A stretch of 64,000 nucleotides of DNA from Ruania alkalisoli (GCF_014960965.1 NZ_CP063169.1:4187581-4251580); one strand, 5' to 3'. Numbered from the stretch's first letter, positions 38,304-47,304 are shown. The notes: generated by a model not told the origin, from the letters alone. A program made the numbers and translations.

Positions 38304-38319
38304 ATAAGTATTTACTTAT
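38304..38319. promoter_or_regulatory. AT-rich palindrome upstream of hyuA, likely LysR operator
   Basis: ATAAGTATTTACTTAT has perfect 7-bp arms around TT, 87 nt before the hyuA start. It contains a T-N11-A LysR-type box and stands out in GC-rich DNA. The surrounding 38218-38469 region holds no gene. Confidence 0.6.
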
Positions 38320-38469
38320 ACGGAAGGAAGCGCGCCGCTGCCGCGCGACGTCACACGCCCATGTGACATCAGTCAGCCTCGCTAACGACGGGAGCCACGC
38401 CCGAAATGCAAGCACTGGGCACTACCGGACGAGTTGCTCTGAGCACAGTCGTCGGCCACCCCGGAGAGG

Positions 38470-39690
38470 CTAGGAGACGTCGGGAAGGTTCTGATCGGCG
38501 AAGTCCATGAAGTGCTTCCAATCCTCAGCGAGGACATCGTGACCACCGGCGCGGATATGGTAAGAGAGTTGGTGCCCTGCTCGCACACCGATCGGAGGCA
38601 TCTCGACGGCTGTTGCCTCCGCTGCCGGCACGTCGATGGCACCCTCCGTGGCCACAGTGCCGCGCCCCCCGAACAGTTCGACCACTGGCGAAGCGTGCAC
38701 AGTGCTGAGGAACTCCCCACGAGGATCGGCGTGGGCATCGAGGTCAGCACTCGCAATATGGACCGGTCGTGGCGCGATAGCAGCGAGGAGCTGGTGCTGA
38801 TCGATGGGCAGTGACGCCTCGGCGTGCTGGAACCGGTTGAACGCTTCACAGAACCAGTGCGGGAAGTTCTGCGTGATCATGTCAATGTTCTCCCCGGCCT
38901 GGTGCCGGAACAGCGACGCCCCTGCGCACCCCGAGTCGTTGCTGATGGCCGCGGCGAACCGTTGATCTTGGGCGGCTGCCCACAGTGCGGTCTTGCCTAG
39001 CCGCGAGTGGCCATGAACGATGACTCTGCGCGCATCCAGTTCTGGCAGGCTGCCGATGGCGTCGAGCGCACGCGCGAGGCCCCACGCCCAGGCGCCTATC
39101 GCGCCCCAGTGATCTGGCTGACGGTCACGTTCCATCTGCGCGGCGGTGTGAAACAGACCCCTGACGCCCGTTGCCGCCGCTCCGGGACGATCCTCCTCGA
39201 GGCTGGCGTGGTGGATGGTGGCCACCGCGTAGCCGCGGGCGATCGCCTGATCGTAGGGCCACCTGCGCGCCTGGTTGCCTCGGGGAGCAGGCGCCTTGAC
39301 CCACGCTCGGCTGAGCGCCACACCCTCGTCGGAGGTAGTGGAATGATTTCCCTGGAAGTTCAGACCGAGCAGCACCGGCGCCGGAGCGGAGATGTTGCTC
39401 GGGTGGAAGAGCAGCATGGAGATGTCTCGACTGCCGCGCGGGCCGCTGACCGTGATGGTCAGCTCACGGCGGACCGCCGTCGCATCAAGGGCGTCATCGA
39501 CACGAGACTTCTCGACAATTGCCTCTACGCCGCCCCCACTGGGCGTACGGCCGTAGACATTCGCAGCAAACGCCTCGACGATCTGTGGTGCCCGCTGCGT
39601 ACGCCAGGCCTCTGGGGAGCGGTCGCTGACCGGTCCCCACAGCCTCGGGAGCTGATAGTCGCCGAGCGAGCGCTCCGGCTTGTTCGACAT
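38470..39690 (-). CDS. CE15-type (glucuronoyl esterase-like) alpha/beta hydrolase
   Basis: 406 residues. VIVHGHSRLGKTALWAA carries the nucleophile Ser229 in the CE15 G-x-S-R-x-G-K motif. SNDSGCAGASLFR, QNFPHWF and IASADLDAHADPRGEFL resemble bacterial CE15 sequences, and RAGGHDVLAEDW gives the catalytic His. Family members cleave esters of glucuronic acid. No signal peptide is present, so it acts in the cytoplasm, which is notable for a family usually secreted against lignin-carbohydrate esters. I prefer the ATG at 39690 (AAGGAG upstream); an ATG at 39747 overlapping nagB by 4 nt lacks a ribosome-binding site. It forms an operon with nagB. Confidence 0.8.
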   Translation of the reverse strand: MSNKPERSLGDYQLPRLWGPVSDRSPEAWRTQRAPQIVEAFAANVYGRTPSGGGVEAIVEKSRVDDALDATAVRRELTITVSGPRGSRDISMLLFHPSNISAPAPVLLGLNFQGNHSTTSDEGVALSRAWVKAPAPRGNQARRWPYDQAIARGYAVATIHHASLEEDRPGAAATGVRGLFHTAAQMERDRQPDHWGAIGAWAWGLARALDAIGSLPELDARRVIVHGHSRLGKTALWAAAQDQRFAAAISNDSGCAGASLFRHQAGENIDMITQNFPHWFCEAFNRFQHAEASLPIDQHQLLAAIAPRPVHIASADLDAHADPRGEFLSTVHASPVVELFGGRGTVATEGAIDVPAAEATAVEMPPIGVRAGHQLSYHIRAGGHDVLAEDWKHFMDFADQNLPDVS

Positions 39691-39743
39691 CCCACTCCTT
39701 GCCTCGGTAGCGGAGCCTGATCTTGGCACGGGCCGCCGGGTAG

Positions 39744-40553
39744 TCATGCCATCGACGACGAAGCAGTCAGTCCGCCTGGTCCTGGAGTCGTGCTGAGTTC
39801 CCGCGCGGCGTCGGGATCAAGGAACCAGAGCGCACGCGGATGATCCTGCAATCGACTGGCGGGGCACGCGCTCTCCACCGGGCCCGTCAGTGCCCGCGCC
39901 ACAGCAGGTGCCTTCTGAGCACCGAGCACGGTGCACACCATCAGCGAGGCCGAGGCCAAGGCAGGCACCGTCAGCGTGAGGGCGCGAGCAGGGACGTCCG
40001 AGACGTCGGCGAACAGTCCGTCGTCGACCTGCTGCTGGCGGGATACCAGGTCCAACGTCACCTCGCGTACCCAGGCGCTGTCGGCGAAGTCGGTGATACC
40101 CGGCTCGTTGAAGGCGATATGGCCGTTGACGCCGACACCGAGGCACGTCACGTCAACCGGCGCCGCGGTGATCAGCGCGCCGTAGCGGGCAATCTCGTCG
40201 GCGCCGTCCTCAGTGTCCGCGCGGATGCGCTCGAATCCAGGGAGAGCCGCGAGTGGGAGACGATCGGCCAGCCACTGACCGAAGGCCTGCGGCCTGTCCA
40301 TCGCCAGGTCGAGGTACTCATCCATATGGAACGAGCGGACCTTCGACCAATCGATGCGTTCGTCCCGAGCCAGAACGGCAAGCATCGCCTCTTGCGACGG
40401 AGCGCTCGCAAAGATGACCCGCGCCACTCCGCGCCGTCGGACCGCGTCGACGATCGCATCGGCAACGGTGCGTGCGGCTGCGCCTGCGGCCTCCTGCACC
40501 CCCGCACCCACGGTGACGCGGCAATCTTGGTCCGGTACATCGGTCGGCAGCAT
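39744..40553 (-). CDS. nagB: Glucosamine-6-phosphate deaminase (NagB family)
   Basis: 269 residues of the NagB/RpiA-like isomerase fold. SFHMDEYLDL and GVGVNGHIAFNEPG are the substrate-binding and catalytic motifs; the Asp-Glu pair and the His of GHIAFNEP are retained. The enzyme converts glucosamine-6-phosphate to fructose-6-phosphate and ammonia. No NagA or amino-sugar kinase is in the window. Its position with a uronate esterase, divergent from a PL8 lyase importer operon, suggests degradation of a polymer containing both uronic acid and amino sugar. A paralogue acting on another amino sugar phosphate cannot be excluded. Confidence 0.85.
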   Translation of the reverse strand: MLPTDVPDQDCRVTVGAGVQEAAGAAARTVADAIVDAVRRRGVARVIFASAPSQEAMLAVLARDERIDWSKVRSFHMDEYLDLAMDRPQAFGQWLADRLPLAALPGFERIRADTEDGADEIARYGALITAAPVDVTCLGVGVNGHIAFNEPGITDFADSAWVREVTLDLVSRQQQVDDGLFADVSDVPARALTLTVPALASASLMVCTVLGAQKAPAVARALTGPVESACPASRLQDHPRALWFLDPDAARELSTTPGPGGLTASSSMA

Positions 40554-40702
40554 CGTGTTCCTTTCGATTCAATCAGTTACACCAAGCGATCAGACGTGAT
40601 CGCGTTGGTCACCCCACACGGCGCTGGCATCAGCGAGAGTGCCGACCTGCACGCAACCACGCGTCGGCGCTGTAGCTGCCACGTATGCCGTGGACTCAGC
40701 GC

Positions 40703-40732
40703 AGCCTAAAGGCAAACACGGCGGACCTGCAA
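40703..40732 (-). promoter_or_regulatory. Promoter of the nagB-CE15 operon
   Basis: On the minus strand, TTGCAG (40727-40732) and TAGGCT (40703-40708) are separated by 18 nt. The -35 box lies inside the operator at 40725-40750. Confidence 0.6.
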
Positions 40733-40750
40733 CCGCTTGCAGTTGCAGGT
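40725..40750. promoter_or_regulatory. LacI-type operator, copy 1
   Basis: ACCTGCAA and TTGCAGGT form perfect outer arms; nested inside is CTGCAACCGCTTGCAG, a LacI-type palindrome. The 19-mer at 40728-40746 recurs at 40852-40870. Confidence 0.75.
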
Positions 40751-40814
40751 CGGTCAGCCCGCCACCCTGACGCCGGGACGGGCATCGCCTGTCGAAGAGA
40801 TTCACTTCAATCGG

Positions 40815-40844
40815 TTGCATAACTGACCGAGGCGTGGCTATGCT
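40815..40844 (+). promoter_or_regulatory. Promoter of the importer-PL8 operon
   Basis: TTGCAT (40815-40820) and TATGCT (40839-40844) with an 18-nt spacer. CGGTTGCA at 40813-40820 is a third operator half-site overlapping the -35 box. Confidence 0.6.
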
Positions 40845-40850
40845 CGCCGA

Positions 40851-40873
40851 GTGCAACCGCTTGCAGTTGCTGG
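40851..40873. promoter_or_regulatory. LacI-type operator, copy 2
   Basis: TGCAACCGCTTGCAGTTGC (40852-40870) is identical to copy 1 over 19 nt. It begins about 7 nt after the -10 box, at the expected transcription start, so binding should repress the importer operon. Confidence 0.75.
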
Positions 40874-40920
40874 TTGTGCTCGCTGGGCAAGCGCTGTCCA
40901 TCGCCATTCGAAGGAGAATC

Positions 40921-42216
40921 ATGGATATTTCACGCCGCTCGCTGATCGTCGGGGCGAGCGCCCTGAGTGCGGGAACGTTGCTGAGCTCCTGTAGTGCCAG
41001 TGAGTCTGGTTCGCCATCGGGCTCAGGCTCAGCAGGGGGCCTCGGTGGTGAGATCACCGTCTTGACGCCCGCCTTTTCCAGCGGCGACCACAAGGCCGTC
41101 TACGACGCCATCGTCGCCGAGTACAACGAGATCTATCCAGATGTCACGGTCACCACTGACCACACCGACTATGGAAAGCTCAACGAGAAGTTGACTGTGG
41201 CCGTTGCCAGTGGCGTGATTCCAGACGTCATCATGTCAGGCATGGGGTGGGTCGAGCCCTTCGCTGCCAAGGGAATCTACGCCGAGCTGGACGCCTCCGT
41301 CATGGAGGGGCGCGACTACCCCGAGGCGGTCCTTGGACCTTGCCAGTATCAGGGCAGTCTGTACGCGGTCCCATCGTTCCTTGACACCCGGTGCTTCGTC
41401 GGCAACCGCGAATTGTGGGATCGTGCCGGGATCTCTGAGGCGCCCACCTCCTTCGCCGAGTTCCGCGAAGCCGCGAAGGAGATGACCGGCGGATCGGGCA
41501 GCAACAAGCAGTGGGGCATCATCATCAACGGTGCCGGGGCCGCACGGCAGCTCCTCGCGATGGCGATCGGCGCAAACGGCGGGTCGATGTTCGACGCCGA
41601 CGGCACGACGGCACTCTTTACCTCACCGGAGTGTGTCGAAGCCATGCAGTTCCTGGTCGACCTGATCGAGGACGGCTCGACGTCGTGGGACCTGAAGCCC
41701 GCTGAGGGAAGTCCCCACCCGTTCCTCGGTGGCAATATCGGCATGAGCGTGTGCCCCACGACCTTTTGGTCGGACTGGAGCGAGGGCGCCCCGGAGCTCG
41801 TGAGCGAGGAAAGCAGCATCCTGTTCCGGATGCAGAACGTCCGGGAATCAATCTTCCTCGGCGGCACGCTCATGTCCAGGAGTGCTCAGTCACGCAACGC
41901 CGAAGCCGCCGATGCCTTCGTCAAGCACCTCTCTGGAGTCTCGTCGATGCAGCAGATCTGTGAGATCAGAGGTGCCGTGCCGGCCACGGACGAAGTGCTT
42001 GAGCAGAGCGCATCTCTCCAAGAGAACCGCTTCATCGAGTATGGGGTCGAGTCTCTGGAGTTCGCTTCCTACGAAGGAGGCAGCGAGGCCTGGATGGAGA
42101 TCCGTGGACAACTCAACCCCATCCTTGAGGAGGCACTGGTGGGACAGACCGAGGTTCCGGTCGTGATGGAGAAGGCCAACGCGATGGCCCAGGAAGCGAT
42201 TGACCGCTCGGCATGA
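40921..42216 (+). CDS. Sugar ABC transporter substrate-binding lipoprotein (PL8 locus)
   Basis: 431 residues. SRRSLIVGASALSAG leads to the lipobox LLSSC with Cys24; the mature part is a family-1 binding protein (EITVLTPAFSSGDHKAVYDA, YPDVTVTTDHTDYGKLNEKL). The ATG at 40921 has GAAGGAG 5 nt upstream. First gene of the importer-lyase operon; it probably captures unsaturated oligosaccharides released by the PL8 lyase encoded three genes downstream. Expression should be governed by the operator at 40851-40873. Confidence 0.92.
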   Translation: MDISRRSLIVGASALSAGTLLSSCSASESGSPSGSGSAGGLGGEITVLTPAFSSGDHKAVYDAIVAEYNEIYPDVTVTTDHTDYGKLNEKLTVAVASGVIPDVIMSGMGWVEPFAAKGIYAELDASVMEGRDYPEAVLGPCQYQGSLYAVPSFLDTRCFVGNRELWDRAGISEAPTSFAEFREAAKEMTGGSGSNKQWGIIINGAGAARQLLAMAIGANGGSMFDADGTTALFTSPECVEAMQFLVDLIEDGSTSWDLKPAEGSPHPFLGGNIGMSVCPTTFWSDWSEGAPELVSEESSILFRMQNVRESIFLGGTLMSRSAQSRNAEAADAFVKHLSGVSSMQQICEIRGAVPATDEVLEQSASLQENRFIEYGVESLEFASYEGGSEAWMEIRGQLNPILEEALVGQTEVPVVMEKANAMAQEAIDRSA

Positions 42217-43160
42217 CGAACACCGTTACCCATCCACAGCCAACTCGTACCCGTTCTGGTACACCGGCTGCGAAACTCACGCGTGGTCGGTTGCACCGCA
42301 AAGAACGCCAGGCCGGCTGGCTGCTCGTCGCGCCAGCCGGCCTGCACGTCTTCATCTGGGTCGGCCTGCCACTGATCGTCGCCTTGATCCTGAGCTTCAC
42401 TCGCTATGAACTACCCGCGAAGCCGCGATTCATCGGCTTCGAGAACTTCGTCGAAGCTTTCGGAAAAGAATCCTTCCGAACGGCCGTCCTCAACACCTTC
42501 ATCATGACTGGAGTTGCCGTTCCGGTCAGCATGACGATCGCCCTGTGCATAGCCCTGCTACTGAATCAGGGACTCAAGGGACAAGGATTCTTCCGTACCG
42601 CCGTATTCATGCCGCACATCACGGCAACCGTCGCGGTCGCGGTGGTATGGCTATGGATATACAACCCAGATAGCACGGGTTTGCTGAACAAGGCGATCGA
42701 GATTTTCGGTATCGGCCCGGTGTCCTGGCTGGGATATCCCGACCTAGCCTTGGGATCAGTGATCGTGATGTTGATCTGGCAAGGGATCGGCATCAAGATG
42801 CTGATCTATCTGGCCGCCCTTCAGGGCCTACCTCTTGATCTGGACGAGGCCGCAAGGATCGACGGAGCGAATGTGGTGCAGCGCTTCTTGCACATCAAGG
42901 TTCCCCTGCTCCGCCCCGCCACCTTCTTTGTGCTCGTCACCTCGATCATCCAGTCGTTCCAGGTTTTCGATCAGATCTTCATCCTGACCAGCGGCGGTCC
43001 GGCGAACGCGACCACGGTGATCACCTATCAAATATACCTATCGGCGTTCGAGGCATCCAGAATGGGCTATGCCTCAGCTCAGTCGATAGTCCTGTTCACG
43101 TTCCTCATCTTCCTGGCCATCTTTTCGCGGCGAGTTGTTGGAGGCACCGATGCCCACTGA
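42213..43160 (+). CDS. Sugar ABC transporter permease, MalF type (PL8 locus)
   Basis: 315 residues with six membrane segments and the docking loop DEAARIDGAN. It overlaps the binding-protein stop by 4 nt (ATGA). Arg-rich N-terminal tail before the first helix. It pairs with the next gene to form the channel; no ATPase is encoded in the operon. Confidence 0.93.
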   Translation: MTNTVTHPQPTRTRSGTPAAKLTRGRLHRKERQAGWLLVAPAGLHVFIWVGLPLIVALILSFTRYELPAKPRFIGFENFVEAFGKESFRTAVLNTFIMTGVAVPVSMTIALCIALLLNQGLKGQGFFRTAVFMPHITATVAVAVVWLWIYNPDSTGLLNKAIEIFGIGPVSWLGYPDLALGSVIVMLIWQGIGIKMLIYLAALQGLPLDLDEAARIDGANVVQRFLHIKVPLLRPATFFVLVTSIIQSFQVFDQIFILTSGGPANATTVITYQIYLSAFEASRMGYASAQSIVLFTFLIFLAIFSRRVVGGTDAH

Positions 43161-44070
43161 GTTCGCCACCGTGAGCATGGATCGAGACAACCGGGAGTCG
43201 TTGCTCGCACGACGGCGAGCCACTGTGGCCCGCTCAGTTGCCTGGACGATCCTACTCGTCGTCTCGTTGCTGATGCTGGTTCCATTCCTGTGGATGCTGC
43301 TCACGGCTTTGAAGACTGACGGTGAGATCGCACGTGGCGGCAGCCTGCTGCCGCAGGAATGGCAATGGAGCAACTTCGCCAGCGCACTCGAAGCCGCACC
43401 ATTTCACATCTACGCACGGAACAGCCTGCTCATCGCCGTCGGTCACACCGTGATGACGCTGACGTACGCGTCAGCAGCTGGCTACGCACTCGCCAAGCTT
43501 CGATTCTCGGGGGCCAAGTGGCTGTTCGGCGGGTTTCTTGCGGCGATGATGATCCCCAGCTACGCAACGATCGTCCCTCAGTTCCTCATGGTTCGATTCA
43601 TGCCGCTGTTCGGGGGTAATGACATTTTCGGCCAAGGTGGTAGCGGTTGGATCGATACGTGGTGGGCTCTCATTATTCCCGGTGGGGTCTCCGCCTTCTC
43701 GGTCTTCCTGTTCCGGCAGTTCTTCACTTCCGTACCGACGGAGCTGATCGAAGCCGCCAGGCTGGATGGACTCAGCGAGGTTGGAATCTTCGCCAGGATC
43801 TCCGCACCTCAGGTCGTCCCAGCATTCCTGACCGCCGGACTACTGAGCTTCGAGAGCTCGTGGAACAACTTCCTGTGGCCACTGCTCGTTACCTACAGCG
43901 AGGAACTTCGTGTGGTTCAAGTGGGTCTTGCGGGATTCCGCCAGGAGACCACCGCCGAATGGAATCTCATGATGGCGGGAACCGCCATGGCAACGCTCCC
44001 CATGGTCGTGATCTTTCTATTCGCACAAAAGTACTTCGTTCAGGGCTTCGCGAACGTCGGCATCAAGTGA
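43150..44070 (+). CDS. Sugar ABC transporter permease, MalG type (PL8 locus)
   Basis: 306 residues with six membrane segments and the docking loop IEAARLDGLS. I choose the ATG at 43150 because GGAGG lies 6 nt upstream; it overlaps the MalF-like gene by 11 nt. A TTG five codons earlier is possible. It is followed by a 153-nt gap without a gene and then the PL8 lyase, which may have its own ribosome entry but is probably co-transcribed. Confidence 0.92.
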   Translation: MPTEFATVSMDRDNRESLLARRRATVARSVAWTILLVVSLLMLVPFLWMLLTALKTDGEIARGGSLLPQEWQWSNFASALEAAPFHIYARNSLLIAVGHTVMTLTYASAAGYALAKLRFSGAKWLFGGFLAAMMIPSYATIVPQFLMVRFMPLFGGNDIFGQGGSGWIDTWWALIIPGGVSAFSVFLFRQFFTSVPTELIEAARLDGLSEVGIFARISAPQVVPAFLTAGLLSFESSWNNFLWPLLVTYSEELRVVQVGLAGFRQETTAEWNLMMAGTAMATLPMVVIFLFAQKYFVQGFANVGIK

Positions 44071-44223
44071 CTTTCGGCTGACATCTTTCGGCGACCTGCC
44101 CTCGAACGCGATCAAGCCAGTCGATGGCGGCCAGAACGTCGCCCCGACCATCGCAATTCCGCTGTGGCCCAGATCTGCGGCGAGTACCTCGAAGGAATGA
44201 ACAACAACGGAGAGTGATATCCC

Positions 44224-47193
44224 ATGGTGTACAACGAAGTAGCCTTTTCCCGACGCACCCTCCTCGGTGTCGGTGCCGCACTCGGTGCCACCGCTGCGTT
44301 GGGGCATCTCGGTGCCAGACCGGCCTGGGCGACTGACGACTACGAGTACGTCCGGGAACGCTTCCGCGCAGACCTGGTGGGCAGTCGTACGGTCGATCCC
44401 GACGATCCGGCCGTGGCGGCCATCGTCGCCGGGTACGACGACGCCTGCGACGAGCGGCTCGACCAGTTCTCTCCCAGTTCCCAGGGGGTGTTCGCCGACC
44501 TGAACATCACCGGCACATCCAGTTCAGCACCGGTGAGTGCATCGTTCACCGGGCTGCGGTCCATGGCCTACGCCTTCGCCGTGCCCGGCGGCCGGTACAC
44601 CGGGTCGTCCGAGCTGGCTGACCAGATTGTGACCGGTCTGCAGACCATGAACGATCTCGTGTACAACGTCGACCAGCCCGAGTATGACAACTGGTGGACC
44701 TGGGAAATCGGCTCGACCGGCAGGATCATCGAGATCCTCACGATGTGTCACGAGGTCGTGCCCGCGGATCTACGAGCGGCCCTGTGCGACGCCATGGCTC
44801 ACTTCGTCCCCGATCCGGGGTTCAACTACCCACCCGATAGCCCACGCCGAGTTGTGAGCAGCGGCGCCAACCGGATCAACCTGTGCCGGGCCGTGATCCT
44901 GGAGGGCATCCTGATGCGGCGCCCGGATCGGATCGAGCTGGGCATCGAGACATTCCTCCCGGCATTGGAGGTCAGCGACACCGGAAACGGTCTGCTTTCC
45001 GACGGGTCGTTCGTCCAGCACAACCAGGTGGCCTACACCGGTGCGTACGGATGCTCCTACCTGAACGGGGCTTCCAGCTTGGTGTCGCTGATGCCCCAGA
45101 CCCCATGGGAGATGGCCGATTCGCAGGTCGCCGCTCTTCTGCGGTCGATCGACGACGCCTACACGCCCTTGGTGTTCAACGGGCAGCTGGCTGCCTCGCT
45201 CCGCGGCCGGGCCGTGTCCTATCCCTCGTCCTCTGATTCCGGTGACGGTCAGGTCATTCTCTCGAGCGCGCTGAGGCTGGCGCGCCAGGCTGACCCAGAG
45301 ACGGCCGCCCGGTGGCGCGGACTCTGCCTCGGCTGGATCGAGCGATCCCGGCACTACGACATCAGGGCCAGTGCCGCGCTGCCGCTGCTGGCGCTGATCG
45401 AGGAGGCGGAGGCGCTGGCGCCACCGATTCAGCCACAACCGATCGAATCCCGTACCTTCCCGGGCATGGACCGGGTGGTTCACCAACGGCCGGGGTGGTC
45501 GGCCAACGTGGCCATCGGGAGCACGCGGATCAACAAGTTCGAGGTGATGAACCGAGAGAACCGCACCGCTTGGCATCATGGGGACGGGTTCCTCGGCCTC
45601 TACCTGGAGAACGAGGAAGTCGCGCAGTTCGACGACAACTTCTGGCCCACTGTCGATCCCTACCGAATTCCAGGAACAACAGTCGACAGCCAACCCCGAC
45701 CCATCCTCAACGGTGGTGGCCTGGACTCGATGCTCGGTTTCTCTCCGATGGTCGGCGGCTGCGTGGTTGGTGGTGAACCGAACCCACCGGCTCAGCGCGG
45801 AACCCATGCGATCTGGACGGCGCGCGAGCGCAACTGGAGATCATCGATGGAAGCCACCCTGTCGTGGTTCTTCCTCGACGATGGCATCGTCGCTCTCGGC
45901 AGTGGGATCAACGCACCGATCGTGGAGCGCGTCTCGGCGTTCGGAGACGCCTATGTTCGAGGCGGCACCTACGCAGACAACAACTACAGCACGGCAGGCT
46001 ACCTTCCAGTGCGGAAATCGAGCAGTGCCTCCTACACCCGCGAGACCTACTTCCAATTCTCCCTGGCCGACCTCCCCGCAAGGATCAGGTCGGCGACGCT
46101 GTATTTCAATGCTGACGTAGATGACAGCGGCGGCACGGAGATGGATGTCGAGGTTCACGCGGTCGATGGGGAATGGGTCGAGAACACCATCACCTGGAAC
46201 AACCGCCCACCCACCGGCGAACGGTTGGCGACGGTGCACGTGGTCGAGGAGCCCCGCTGGCACGCGGTTGAGATGACCGAACACGTCCGGGAGCTACTTG
46301 CCGCAGGAGACACACTCAGCGTCGTCCTGCTGGAGGACCCGCCGGACGGCACCGGACTGAACGTCAAGGTTCGCGGCCGCACCAGCAGCACATCCACCGC
46401 TCCCTACCTGGAGATAGAGCTCGACGAACCCACCCCTGACACCTACCCGATCGAGACGATCCTCGAGAACCGCAAGGTGCCCGGGGACGATGTCCCGGCG
46501 TGGTCGGTGGATGGCGTGCCGGTATCCGGCTCCGATGTTCCGGGATGGCGGGATGCGATCGTGGGCACCACAGCACATCTACCCGGCACAGCGGGCTATC
46601 TGATGCTCGACGGCGAACGCACCTTCGATCTGACGTGTGACGAGCGGACCGGGGACTGGCATCGCATCAGGGAACGCGAGGACGACACTCCTATCATCCG
46701 GACGTACCAGACCGCGTGGCTGGATCACGGACGGATGCCAACGGATGCATCATTCGCCTATCACCTATTGCCGAGGATCAGTGCCCAGGATCTCGCAGAT
46801 CTGGCGGAGTCCCCGAGTGCGGTGGTCGTGGCGAACGAAGCTGATCGTCAGGCGGTGGCGGCACCGGGCCAGGGTTACTTTGCGGCCGCCTTCCACGCAG
46901 CCGGCGAAGTCCGCCATGGACGACAGTCGATCCGAGCCGAGGCGCCGTGCACCGTAGCGACCTTGGGCGAGCCCGGTGCAGGCGGATCATTCGAGATCTC
47001 TGTCGCCGATCCCGCTCGTGACGCCGACGTGGTCGAGGTTCAGGTCTCGCTTCCGCCGGGCCTGCCCTTGCGGGTCACCCGCGCTGACGACACCATCGAC
47101 CTCTCGATCAGCAATGGAGTAGCACATCTGACAGTTCGCACCGCGGAGACCTACGGTCGCTCCCAGCGGATCCTGTTCACCGCTGACGTCTGA
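44224..47193 (+). CDS. Exported PL8 polysaccharide lyase with an inserted DNRLRE-type module
   Basis: 989 residues. A twin-arginine signal (FSRRTLLGVGAALG) precedes an (alpha/alpha)5-6 toroid with NWWTWEIGS. The catalytic residues of PL8 are visible: Asn216 (GANRINL), and His266 and Tyr275 in GSFVQHNQVAYTGAYG, with the same nine-residue spacing as His399/Tyr408 of pneumococcal hyaluronate lyase. The super-sandwich domain starts before residue 570 and resumes at about 738 (PIETILENRKVPG). Residues about 575-737 between them look like a DNRLRE/CBM96-like module (YVRGGTYADNNYST, TITWNNRPPTG). PL8 members cleave hyaluronan, chondroitin, xanthan or alginate-type chains; a glycosaminoglycan-like substrate is inferred from nagB and the uronate esterase. 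GGAGAG lies 9 nt before the ATG. Confidence 0.88.
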   Translation: MVYNEVAFSRRTLLGVGAALGATAALGHLGARPAWATDDYEYVRERFRADLVGSRTVDPDDPAVAAIVAGYDDACDERLDQFSPSSQGVFADLNITGTSSSAPVSASFTGLRSMAYAFAVPGGRYTGSSELADQIVTGLQTMNDLVYNVDQPEYDNWWTWEIGSTGRIIEILTMCHEVVPADLRAALCDAMAHFVPDPGFNYPPDSPRRVVSSGANRINLCRAVILEGILMRRPDRIELGIETFLPALEVSDTGNGLLSDGSFVQHNQVAYTGAYGCSYLNGASSLVSLMPQTPWEMADSQVAALLRSIDDAYTPLVFNGQLAASLRGRAVSYPSSSDSGDGQVILSSALRLARQADPETAARWRGLCLGWIERSRHYDIRASAALPLLALIEEAEALAPPIQPQPIESRTFPGMDRVVHQRPGWSANVAIGSTRINKFEVMNRENRTAWHHGDGFLGLYLENEEVAQFDDNFWPTVDPYRIPGTTVDSQPRPILNGGGLDSMLGFSPMVGGCVVGGEPNPPAQRGTHAIWTARERNWRSSMEATLSWFFLDDGIVALGSGINAPIVERVSAFGDAYVRGGTYADNNYSTAGYLPVRKSSSASYTRETYFQFSLADLPARIRSATLYFNADVDDSGGTEMDVEVHAVDGEWVENTITWNNRPPTGERLATVHVVEEPRWHAVEMTEHVRELLAAGDTLSVVLLEDPPDGTGLNVKVRGRTSSTSTAPYLEIELDEPTPDTYPIETILENRKVPGDDVPAWSVDGVPVSGSDVPGWRDAIVGTTAHLPGTAGYLMLDGERTFDLTCDERTGDWHRIREREDDTPIIRTYQTAWLDHGRMPTDASFAYHLLPRISAQDLADLAESPSAVVVANEADRQAVAAPGQGYFAAAFHAAGEVRHGRQSIRAEAPCTVATLGEPGAGGSFEISVADPARDADVVEVQVSLPPGLPLRVTRADDTIDLSISNGVAHLTVRTAETYGRSQRILFTADV

Positions 47194-47251
47194 GATCGAG
47201 CTCGCGGCATCCACTCGCCTGATCATGCGCCAGAGCCTGGGATGCCCGTTC

Positions 47252-47304
47252 CTTCTTCACGGTCCTACCCACGATCCCATTTCTCGGGTAGGACCGTGAA
47301 GAAG
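47252..47304. terminator. Perfect 19-bp hairpin after the PL8 gene
   Basis: Arms 47252-47270 and 47286-47304 are exact reverse complements with a 15-nt loop, 58 nt after the stop codon. No T-tract follows. Confidence 0.75.
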
